Shown here one piece after another: positions 57,023 through 64,000 of a DNA stretch of 64,000 nucleotides. The notes below the pieces were generated by a model. The model did no database searches and was not told the origin of the DNA. It saw only the letters and a list, made by a program, of their open reading frames with translations. Origin of the DNA: Polaribacter ponticola. GTDB lineage: Bacteria; Bacteroidota; Bacteroidia; Flavobacteriales; Flavobacteriaceae. The DNA is taken from positions 520,001 through 584,000 of the forward strand of contig NZ_JAOSLC020000002.1 in NCBI RefSeq assembly GCF_026191475.2. Reading direction: 5' to 3'. Each line of letters starts with the position of its first letter. Positions within the stretch are counted from its first letter, which is position 1. A program made the translations under genes and the position numbers.

Positions 57023-57583
57023 CTAATGTGATAAAATTTCTTTTATAATACCAAACACAAGAGTATCTTTATTATCTCTAATTTCCCTCCACTTTAAAAC
57101 TTTAATCTTTATAAGTTTACCATCTTTATCTACAGAAGCATGAAAACTTTCTAAAGTTTTTCCAGTTATTGCAACAGCAACATCGCTTTCATAATAACTT
57201 TGTGCAATATTACCTGTAAAAGCTTCAAAATTACTCTTACCAATTACTTCAAATTGATTGTTATTAATTAAGTGCCCAAAATTATTCACATAATTGGGGT
57301 TAACATATTGAAGAACAAAACGATTTCCTCTTTTTACTTTTTGCCATACAGGGATTGGCAAATTTTCATAGCTTCTATTAAAAACAACCATATCTCCTCT
57401 CAGGTGGAAGTTTTTTTCAGTTAATATTGCAGACTCAATATTAACAATTTTATTCTCAGTCCTTAAAAAATAACCTATAACCGTTAAAATTATTAGAGAA
57501 CTATACGTTATTACTTTGTGTCTCTTTTCTAAGTTTGAGACAGAAAATAAAATTTTTCTAGATTTTGTAATAATCCTTTTCAT
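57023..57583 (-). CDS. Membrane-anchored PAS-like protein (tandem paralogue 2)
   Basis: A 186-residue paralogue of its neighbours: FSVSNLEKRHKVITYSSLIILTVIGYFLRTEN helix region, LPIPVWQKVKRGNRFVLQYVNPNYVNNFGHL, IGKSNFEAFTGNIAQSYYESDVAVAITGKTLESF, WREIRDNKDTLVFGIIKEIL. The membrane helix puts the PAS-like part probably on the periplasmic side or the inner face; the topology is uncertain. Forty-two bases separate it from the downstream copy. Confidence 0.75.
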   Translation of the reverse strand: MKRIITKSRKILFSVSNLEKRHKVITYSSLIILTVIGYFLRTENKIVNIESAILTEKNFHLRGDMVVFNRSYENLPIPVWQKVKRGNRFVLQYVNPNYVNNFGHLINNNQFEVIGKSNFEAFTGNIAQSYYESDVAVAITGKTLESFHASVDKDGKLIKIKVLKWREIRDNKDTLVFGIIKEILSH

Positions 57584-57642
57584 ATTTTTTTGGTAACATA
57601 AAAGGATATTATTTATTAAAATTATTTCAAAATAGTTTCAAA

Positions 57643-58208
57643 TTAATTTAGATTTGGTAAAATTTCTTTTACCATCCCATAAACCAATGTATCCTTTTTA
57701 TCTTTTATATCTCTCCATTTAACAATTCTCAATTTCATTATATTGCCATCCTTATCAATAGATTCTTCTATAGTTTCAATAATAGCTCCAGTTACAGAAA
57801 CCGCAATATCATTTTCATAATATAGTTGTGCAATTTTAGCTGGAAATAAATCAAAATTATTTTTACCTATAACTCCATATTTTCCTTCTTCAAAATTATG
57901 ACCAAATTTATTTAAATATTCAGGATTAACATAATTTATAATAAACTCATCACCTCGTTTAACTTTTTGCCAAACTGGTAACGGAAAGTCTTCATAACTT
58001 CTATTAAAAATTACCATATTGTCTTTTAAATTGGCATTTCTCTCTTGTAAAGTAGCAAAATCTACTTTTATATCTTGGTTTTCTGTTCTTAAAAAATAAG
58101 TAGATACAGTTAAAAACAATAACGAAGCGTACGTAATTACTTTATGTTTTTTTCTAAATTAGAAACCCTAGACAAAAGTCGTCTAGATCTGGTAGTTAAA
58201 TTACTCAT
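57643..58208 (-). CDS. Membrane-anchored PAS-like protein (tandem paralogue 1, apparent frameshift)
   Basis: Third paralogue. From the ATG at 58208 the text MSNLTTRSRRLLSRVSNLEK breaks at the T7 run 58147-58153 (A7 in the gene). One extra base gives KHKVITYASLLFLTVSTYFLRTENQD and the PAS-like part (FPLPVWQKVKRGDEFIINYVNPEYLNKFGHNF, IGKNNFDLFPAKIAQLYYENDIAVSVTG). About 188 residues, like the other two. Its start overlaps the stop of the upstream 93-residue gene by 4 bases. Confidence 0.75.
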
Positions 58209-58486
58209 ACTTTTTCATTTTGGGGGTTAAATAAAAAAGAAACCAAATTAAACAAAATACTTTCAAATGTATTTGTATATAATTTCGATAAATTTTTAAG
58301 ATTAAAAGAAATTCTATTACTTATTTTTCTAAAAAAATCAATAAAAAAGAATCTAGTAATAGATTTAGATTGAAATTTTAAAAAATTATTTCTTGAATAA
58401 ATACCACTCTTATAAGAATACATGTTAAAAAAATATTTTTTAACAAATACAGCAAGTGACTCAATATTAGTTTTTATCTTATCCAT
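58205..58486 (-). CDS. Small basic protein, first gene of the PAS-like operon
   Basis: A 93-residue Lys/Phe-rich protein (MDKIKTNIESLAVFVKKYFFNMYSYKS) without a known family. It overlaps the next gene (ATGA overlap), so it is probably translated. The ATG is preceded at 5 bases by a C6 tract on the sense strand (58491-58496 reads G6 on the plus strand). Low complexity makes a spurious call possible. Confidence 0.5.
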   Translation of the reverse strand: MDKIKTNIESLAVFVKKYFFNMYSYKSGIYSRNNFLKFQSKSITRFFFIDFFRKISNRISFNLKNLSKLYTNTFESILFNLVSFLFNPQNEKV

Positions 58487-58551
58487 AATTGGGGGGATTT
58501 GGATCCTTTAAATAACTAAATACCTATTTTGTATAGATAAATGTATAGAAA

Positions 58552-58559
58552 CAAATATA
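58552..58559 (-). promoter_or_regulatory. Promoter of the PAS-like operon
   Basis: Reads TATATTTG on the minus strand, with TTG (58580-58582 as CAA on the plus strand) exactly 20 bases upstream. This is the same layout as the thrS promoter. Confidence 0.6.
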
Positions 58560-58644
58560 GAAATATATTATACAACTACCAACAGTATTTTTAAAAAAAT
58601 CTATCTTTTATTAAAAAAGAATTGAGCCTTTATTAAAAAGCAGA

Positions 58645-58671
58645 AAACTCATCTAAAAAAGATGAGTTTTT
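58645..58671 (-). terminator. Terminator of tRNA-Arg
   Basis: AAAACTCATC / GATGAGTTTT perfect arms right after the 3' end of the tRNA gene (leftward). Confidence 0.8.
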
Positions 58672-58672
58672 G

Positions 58673-58746
58673 TGACCATGGCAGGATTCAAACCTGCAAC
58701 CTCTTGAGCCGTAATCAAGTGCGCTATTCAGTTGCGCCACATGGCC
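58673..58746 (-). tRNA. tRNA-Arg (anticodon ACG)
   Basis: Minus-strand cloverleaf of 74 bases. Acceptor GGCCATG pairs with CATGGTC (one G-U), D-stem GCGC/GCGC, anticodon stem CTTGA/TCAAG with loop TTACGGC giving anticodon ACG (A34 is normally changed to inosine), T-arm GCAGG/CCTGC with loop TTTGAAT. CCA is not encoded. Confidence 0.95.
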
Positions 58747-58804
58747 TTAAATCGGCTGCAAATATAATAGCATTTTCTGAAACTAGAAAATCTACACCCA
58801 CTTT

Positions 58805-59035
58805 TTATGAGTTTATTTTTTCTTTATAATTTTCTACAATAATTTTTGCTTTTTCTAAGTCAGAATTTAATACATGTACTTCAACAGAACTCCTGTTTTC
58901 TCCAAATCCTCCCAATCTTGCAGATTCGAATTTATCTTTTATAATAGAACTGATTCCTTCTGTTTCTAATAAATTTTTCAATCCATTAACTATAATATTG
59001 GATCCAGTAAATAATTTAGTGTGTTCTGTTTTCAT
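58805..59035 (-). CDS. DUF2007-like small protein
   Basis: A 76-residue protein: HTKLFTGSNIIVNGLKNLLETEGISSIIKDKF, then GSARLGGFGEN-like and VEVHVLNSDLEKAKIIVENYKEKI. This is the pattern of DUF2007 (putative signal-transducing protein), small cytosolic alpha/beta proteins of unknown role. It follows the 50-residue gene by 11 bases. Confidence 0.75.
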   Translation of the reverse strand: MKTEHTKLFTGSNIIVNGLKNLLETEGISSIIKDKFESARLGGFGENRSSVEVHVLNSDLEKAKIIVENYKEKINS

Positions 59036-59046
59036 AATTTTTAGTT

Positions 59047-59199
59047 TTAATCAAGTGAATTTATAGTTACAAAAGCTCTCCAACCAATAATTGCTAATTG
59101 AAGTTTTGAAGCTTTAGAAATATCCAACTCTCTTTTTGTGAAAGAAGGTAAAAGTAATTTATTAACTTTAGCTAATGATCTAAATATCGGTTTTTTCAT
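59047..59199 (-). CDS. Conserved 50-residue basic protein
   Basis: The start is taken at the ATG at 59199 (MKKPIFRSLAKVNKLLLPSFTKRELDISKASKLQLAIIGWRAFVTINSLD); the frame is open further upstream but only this start gives a compact basic protein that I recall as a conserved Flavobacteriaceae family, sometimes labelled SsrA-binding. One short amphipathic or hydrophobic stretch (LQLAIIGWRAFVTI). Function unknown. Confidence 0.65.
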   Translation of the reverse strand: MKKPIFRSLAKVNKLLLPSFTKRELDISKASKLQLAIIGWRAFVTINSLD

Positions 59200-59273
59200 T
59201 ATTGTTTGATTAGTCGTCAAATTTAATGAAAAATAACAACTCAATCTATTAAGAATGAGTTGTTTTAATTAAA

Positions 59274-60610
59274 CTACTTTTTCTTACTCATTAAACCTTT
59301 TGCAATGTCTGCGCCTATTAAAGATTGTAATAAGTTATTATTACTTCCCTCTTTACCACCAGAAATATATGTAGATGGTAAATTTAATTCTTTAATTTGT
59401 TGTGCGACACCTACAGCTGTTTTGTATTCCCATTCTGCTTTTTCCTGAGGCGTTAAACCAGCACTAACTAATTTAGCGTTCTCGTAATACTGTGCATCGG
59501 CAGCAACTTTTTTACTTTTAGCTTTAAACTGTTCTACCTCATATTGTTTCTTTTCCATAATTAAATTAAAACCTGCAACTTTAGCTGCCGTTTCTGCTTC
59601 AATCGTTTGTTGAATTTGAATTTTTTCTAAACGAGCACGTTCTTTTGCTTTTTCAGATTCTCCTTTTGCAACCTCTTTTTTTGCTCTATAATACTCGCGT
59701 TCTGCTTGTTGTTTTTCTAATTGTGTTTGTGCAACTTCATTTTTTTGTAAATCTAAACGTTCATCAAACGAAGTTTCCCAATCGATACCAGTAACCTGAG
59801 CTTGGTAAATTTTTAAACCGTATTGTTTTAAAGAGTTTGTATTATCTCTAATAATGTTTCCATCTGTTCCTCTTTTAATTCTAAATTTTTTCTGTTTACT
59901 CGATTTTCCAACGTTTATTTTTCTAACAGTTGTTGTATCCCCAACAATTTCATTTGAATTTTCTGCTTCATAATATTGTTCCACTTGATACATCCCATTT
60001 TCTAGTTGATCTCTAAAATACCTATCAAAATCAGATGCTTGTCCAGAAATATAATCTTGAGCATCCATTAATTTACAAGTGTTTTTTATAGCTGCATCTA
60101 TGTTTGGTAAAACCCTACCAAATATCAGTTTAGATTCGCTTTTATTTCTATCTGCCATGTTTAAAAACACTTCTTCATCATTAATATTTACTCCAACAAT
60201 AACAGAAGTACTTATTTCTGCTTTAATAGCATCGCTAAACTCCCACTTTTGAGCTTTTCTATTATAAATACCTTGGGCATTTTTAGGTAATTCATTACTA
60301 TTTTCTACAATAATGTCTTTTATAGAAGTTTCATAAGAAAGAGGAATTATTCTTCCCCACCATTTTAATTTTAATCCCTGTGTGGTAATCATTTTGTCTC
60401 CACCTGTTACATATTGTACTGCATAAGCTGTACCTGCATCAGCATAAAAAAACATTCCGTTTAAGATTGCAATAAATACACCCAAAACAATTATTTGAAA
60501 ACTTCTTTTAGAGTTTGGAATATTAAATTTTGGGTTATTTGTAAAAACTTTTTTAAAATAAATGTTGCTATTCCAATAACAACAAGTGTAATTCCGATAA
60601 ATTTTAGCAT
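59274..60610 (-). CDS. SPFH/Band 7 (prohibitin-like) membrane protein (apparent frameshift)
   Basis: About 445 residues after correction. From the ATG at 60610: MLKFIGITLVVIGIATFILKK (first membrane helix). The frame breaks at the T6 run 60549-60554 (A6 in the gene). One extra base gives VFTNNPKFNIPNSKRSFQIIVLGVFIAILNGMFFYADAGTAYAV, a second helix, then the SPFH domain and a long coiled coil (ERLDLQKNEVAQTQLEKQQAEREYYRAKKEVAKGES). Such proteins form membrane rings or scaffolds. The C-terminus is small, Lys-rich. Confidence 0.85.
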
Positions 60611-61058
60611 AGTTAGTTTGTTTTAAAAGGTTAATTAGAATAAGAATAGAAATATTATTTCTGAAATAAATTTGATAGTTTCTAGAGCAATAAGAATCAT
60701 AATTAATAGTGTTAAATAGTTAGTAAATATGGGTAAATTGGTAATTGTTTTCTCAATATATGAGAATTAGATTCTTACTACCAAACTTTTACTAACATAA
60801 TAATTAATTTAATTTACAATATTAAATCATAAAAACTATTTTAGTTATAAAACATAACTTCATTACTACAGTATAATAGTAATTAATAACAAATAAAATT
60901 AAAAAAGATATAAAACCATTAGTAAATAAAGGGATATATTTTCACTTTTATAAAAAGTAAAGGGTAAAGTGTTTCAAAATAACACGAAATAGCGCTTTTT
61001 ATCTTTTCACTATAGCATAAAGTGATAAAAATGTATCTTCGCAAAAAAATGAAAATAG

Positions 61059-61991
61059 ATGAATTTTCTACTAATTATTATCGGTTTAGTTTTATTAATT
61101 TTTGGCGGAAACTGGTTATTAAAATCTGCTGTTGCCTTATCATTAAAACTTAACATTTCTAAAGTGGTTATTGGTATGACTGTAGTTTCTTTTGCAACAT
61201 CTGCTCCAGAACTTATTGTTAGTATTAATGCAGCTTTAAATGGGTCTTCAGATTTAGCTTTAGGTAACGTTATTGGTTCTAATATTGCAAACCTTGGATT
61301 AGTTTTAGGCATTACATTACTCTTAGGGGCAATGGAAGTTTCTAAGGGCTTCTATAAACTTGATTGGCCAGTTATGATGATTGCTTCTGCACTACTCTTC
61401 TTATTTTTATCAAATGATAATATAATTACTCAATTTGAAGGAATACTCTTATTCTCATTTCTAGTGATATTTTTAATCTACCTTTTAAAAACTCAGAAAA
61501 ACGAAATTCCGGATGAAGTTAGTGAAAATGAAACTCCTTTATCAGCAAGTAAAACAACATTGTTTTTTATTTTAGGCGGCCTAGGTCTTTGGGGTGGATC
61601 AGAATTATTAATAAAAGGCGCTACTTCTTTAGCACAAGATTTTGGTGTAACAGAACGCGTTATAGGTGTTACCATTATCTCTATTGGAACTAGTATACCA
61701 GAATTAGCAGCCTCAATTATAGCTGTCGTTAAAAAAGAAAAAGCTATTTCTTTAGGTAATTTAATTGGATCAAACATTTTTAACATATTAGCCGTTTTAG
61801 GCATTACATCTATAATAACACCTATTTCTCTTTCTGATCAAAGACTTTTAACAAGCGATATTTATTGGATGCTTGGTATCTCTTTTATTGTTTTACCACT
61901 CGTTTTTATCCCTAAAAAATTTAATTTAACCTGGAAAGAAGGAAGTCTTTTACTAATAGGATATTGTATATTTATTTATCAAACCTTATAA
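61059..61991 (+). CDS. Calcium/sodium antiporter (CaCA family, YrbG-like)
   Basis: A 310-residue cation exchanger with ten helices in two inverted repeats. The alpha-repeats are VSFATSAPELIVSINAALNGSSDLALGNVIGSNIANLGL and ISIGTSIPELAASIIAVVKKEKAISLGNLIGSNIFNILAVLG, with the Glu/Ser/Asn ion-binding residues. It probably exports Ca2+ in exchange for Na+. The 448-base upstream region (60611-61058) holds no clear gene. Confidence 0.93.
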   Translation: MNFLLIIIGLVLLIFGGNWLLKSAVALSLKLNISKVVIGMTVVSFATSAPELIVSINAALNGSSDLALGNVIGSNIANLGLVLGITLLLGAMEVSKGFYKLDWPVMMIASALLFLFLSNDNIITQFEGILLFSFLVIFLIYLLKTQKNEIPDEVSENETPLSASKTTLFFILGGLGLWGGSELLIKGATSLAQDFGVTERVIGVTIISIGTSIPELAASIIAVVKKEKAISLGNLIGSNIFNILAVLGITSIITPISLSDQRLLTSDIYWMLGISFIVLPLVFIPKKFNLTWKEGSLLLIGYCIFIYQTL

Positions 61992-61994
61992 AAT

Positions 61995-62024
61995 AAAAAA
62001 GCCATCAATTTAGATGGCTTTTTT
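61995..62024. terminator. Bidirectional terminator between antiporter and MFS genes
   Basis: Perfect arms AAAAAAGCCATC (61995-62006) and GATGGCTTTTTT (62013-62024). It serves two convergent genes. Confidence 0.92.
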
Positions 62025-62025
62025 A

Positions 62026-63234
62026 TTACACAGTTTTTTCCTTTTTTAGAAGTATAAGTAACCAAAATAAAATAGCAACTCCAATTAATGCAAATATTGT
62101 AATCATGTTCCAAGTGAATTCAAAACCATATTTATCTACCATTTGCATACCAGCGTTATGACTAAATATATGTGATAATGAAAAAGCTATTGCATACAAC
62201 GCCATATATTCACCTTGATTTCCTTTTTGTGCTCTTTCTACAGCAAATGCATTCGAAAAAGGGAAAGCAATCATTTCTCCTATTGTCATAAACAACATTC
62301 CTATTATTAAAATTCCTAACCAAGAAGATATATTTAAAACAACAAAACTAACAGCTACTAAAAACAACCCGATAGCAATTAACTTAATTTTTGAATTCTT
62401 AGAATCTTCTAACCATTTTATCAATGGCATTTCGAATAAAAAAATAAAGAAGCCATTAAAGCCCATTAACAACCCAATATCTAATTCCGATAATAATCGA
62501 ACGTCTTTGTAATACAATGGCATCGTAGAAAAATATTGTAAAAACACAAATCCGAATATAAACATGGCAACAAAAAACACCCAAAATGCTTTATCTGAAT
62601 AAGCAGATACAGGGTTTTCTACTTTTACTTCATCTTGTATTTTTGCTTTCTTCGGATGCAATACTTGCAATAACAAAACAGCTGCTAAAACACAAGTAAC
62701 GCCATCCATCCAGAATAAACCATTGTATCCAATACCTGTAATAATTAAACCACCAACTGCAGGACCTGCTGAAAAACCTAAGTTAATTGCAAGCCTTATT
62801 AAAGTTACAGAACGAGTTTTATTTTCTGGTTTACTATACGCACTTAAAGCTACAAACATTGCTGGTCTAAACGCATCTGCTACCAACATTACTAAGAATA
62901 TTCCTGCGCAAAATCCTTGAAAAGTGGTTATAAATTGCAGTAAAACAAATAAAACACCTGTTAAAACTAAACTTACTAGCATTACTTTATAATAGCCAAT
63001 TTTATCTGTTAACTTACCTCCTAACCATGTACCAACAACAGAACCTAAACCAAAGAAAGACATAATCCAACCAACATCTGATAATGTAAAATCTAAACTT
63101 TTAGTAAGATATAATGATAAAAACGGAATTACCATTGTACCTGCTCTATTAATAAGTGTAATTAACGATAACCACCAAACCTCTTTAGATAAACCTCTAA
63201 AAGTATTGATATAATTGTGAAATAAGTTTTTCAT
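62026..63234 (-). CDS. MFS transporter
   Basis: A 402-residue carrier with twelve helices. GWIMSFFGLGSVVGTWLGGKLTDKIGYYKVM contains the MFS loop 2-3 motif (GxxxD-x-x-GY-K/R), and DAFRPAMFVALSAYSKPENKTRSVTLIRLAINLGFSAGPAVGG is typical of drug-efflux-like (MDR) members. Substrate unknown. Single gene. Confidence 0.9.
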   Translation of the reverse strand: MKNLFHNYINTFRGLSKEVWWLSLITLINRAGTMVIPFLSLYLTKSLDFTLSDVGWIMSFFGLGSVVGTWLGGKLTDKIGYYKVMLVSLVLTGVLFVLLQFITTFQGFCAGIFLVMLVADAFRPAMFVALSAYSKPENKTRSVTLIRLAINLGFSAGPAVGGLIITGIGYNGLFWMDGVTCVLAAVLLLQVLHPKKAKIQDEVKVENPVSAYSDKAFWVFFVAMFIFGFVFLQYFSTMPLYYKDVRLLSELDIGLLMGFNGFFIFLFEMPLIKWLEDSKNSKIKLIAIGLFLVAVSFVVLNISSWLGILIIGMLFMTIGEMIAFPFSNAFAVERAQKGNQGEYMALYAIAFSLSHIFSHNAGMQMVDKYGFEFTWNMITIFALIGVAILFWLLILLKKEKTV

Positions 63235-63285
63235 TTTTACTAATTAATTTCTATTACAAATTATTATTTGCAATTATTATAAAAT

Positions 63286-63317
63286 AAAAAAGTCCGACTT
63301 TGAAGTCGGACTTTTTT
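63286..63317 (-). terminator. Hairpin upstream of the MFS gene
   Basis: Perfect arms AAAAAAGTCCGACTT (63286-63300) and AAGTCGGACTTTTTT (63303-63317). It could end the right-hand convergent gene only if that gene reads leftwards; the gene at 63479 reads rightwards, so it more likely stops a transcript from outside or acts as an insulating hairpin. The gap to 63478 otherwise holds nothing obvious. Confidence 0.65.
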
Positions 63318-63478
63318 ATTTGTTTTATTTAATATTGATAATATCAAAACATATATATAGACCGATTGTTTCGTGAAATCCACGATTTTTGGGTTAAATA
63401 TGTAATGACAGTTTTCATTTTGTTTTTATTTGAAGGTATAAAACTACATAAAATATTTGAATGTTGTATTTTTATAGG

Positions 63479-64000
63479 ATGAATTTTAAAAAAAGAATCT
63501 TTTATGCAGTTGTTATTCTGTTAATCCTTTTTATTTCTAATATTTTTATATCTACAGGATATTTTAGAACAATTGAAAATAAATTTGATGGTAAGATTGT
63601 TAAAAAAATAAATATTGTTGGCGCAGAAGATATTATGATAAGCAAGAAAGATAGTTTTGCAATCGTTTCTTCTACCGCAAGAAACAAAAGACCAAATACA
63701 GAACAAGAAATTGGTGGTTTGTATTTAATCGATTTAAAAAATGACAATTTCAAATCAATACATTTAACCAAAAATTTAAAAAAATCATTTGCTCCTCACG
63801 GAATTTCTATGTTTCAAGAAAAAGGTAAAACTACAATTGCAGCAATCAATCATACTTTAGAAGGCGAATTTATAGAAATTTTTACGCTTAAAGATGAACA
63901 ACTAACACATCAAAGAACATTAAAAAACGAATTAATATTTAGTCCGAATGATATTGTTTTATTAGATGAAAAGCGTTTTTACTTTACAAACGACCATAAA
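63479..64000 (+). CDS. Paraoxonase/arylesterase-like beta-propeller protein (3' end outside window)
   Basis: The gene runs off the window after 174 codons. MNFKKRIFYAVVILLILFISNIFIST is a membrane anchor, then segments of a six-bladed propeller: FAPHGISMFQEKGKTTIAAINHTLEGEFIEIF and FSPNDIVLLDEKRFYFTNDHK. The PHGI, NH, E-F and NDI...FY-TND pattern is that of PON-family calcium-dependent hydrolases (lactonase/arylesterase). Substrate unknown; the catalytic region is partly outside. Confidence 0.8.
   Translation, partial: MNFKKRIFYAVVILLILFISNIFISTGYFRTIENKFDGKIVKKINIVGAEDIMISKKDSFAIVSSTARNKRPNTEQEIGGLYLIDLKNDNFKSIHLTKNLKKSFAPHGISMFQEKGKTTIAAINHTLEGEFIEIFTLKDEQLTHQRTLKNELIFSPNDIVLLDEKRFYFTNDHK

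Noticed and set aside
60640..60705. 21-codon hydrophobic frame upstream of the SPFH gene (minus strand)
   Set aside because: Could be a small membrane peptide, but nothing beyond length and hydrophobicity supports it.

Overview
The window is AT-rich (roughly 30% GC by eye). Many of its promoters have the Bacteroidota form, TTG, then about 20 bases, then TAnnTTTG. The gene content is typical of marine Flavobacteriaceae: glgA-glgC-glgB, fused isobutyryl-CoA mutase IcmF, glutamine synthetases of types II and III, a type 3 cassette of thrS-infC-rpmI-rplT, and many small lipoproteins. A Polaribacter-like organism is my inference from family resemblance; there is no rRNA in the window to prove it.

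Layout: 0.5-4.0 kb is the thrS-infC-rpmI-rplT translation cluster. 4.8-12.1 kb is glycogen metabolism (synthase, ADP-glucose pyrophosphorylase, branching enzyme, GH31 alpha-glucosidase). 12.1-15.1 kb holds a candidate small RNA, prfA, a lipoprotein and a class V aminotransferase. 15.35-22.6 kb is an accessory island: two gene cassettes (LytTR regulator + acyltransferase; AraC regulator + GlcG-like protein + aquaporin) separated by palindromic junctions, two of which are each interrupted by an identical IS110-family element. 22.6-27.2 kb is purM and two divergent glutamine synthetases. 27.3-33.9 kb contains urocanate hydratase and icmF. 34-38.7 kb is a GbsR-type regulator with small membrane proteins, then a SigZ-like sigma factor beside a cysteine-rich metallothionein-like peptide. 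38.7-45 kb has a methyltransferase, two flavoproteins, a small inserted two-gene block and a YgiQ radical SAM protein. 45-53 kb holds hydrolases, a Baeyer-Villiger-type monooxygenase, a sterol-desaturase-like protein and pyrF. 53-56 kb is a tpiA-prmA-clpS run. 56.4-58.5 kb is an operon with three tandem PAS-like membrane proteins. 58.6-64 kb has tRNA-Arg, small proteins, an SPFH protein, a Ca/Na exchanger, an MFS carrier and the start of a paraoxonase-like gene.

A technical point affects the whole annotation. Fourteen genes are broken by sixteen single-base deletions, nearly all in A or T runs, and restoring one base rejoins a normal protein each time. The essential gene rplT is among them. 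I therefore read them as homopolymer undercalls in the sequence rather than pseudogenes and annotate each as one gene.

The most interesting biology is the 15-22.6 kb island. Both IS110 copies sit in the same place, in the same orientation, in the spacer of an attC-like palindrome. Their non-coding end can fold into a nested stem-loop that carries a 12-base match to the reconstructed empty target, as expected for a bridge RNA. Other points of note are a dispersed repeat read in frame inside icmF, a two-gene block flanked by a duplicated ygiQ 3' end, a compact promoter-to-terminator small RNA candidate, and the Cys-rich peptide next to sigZ.
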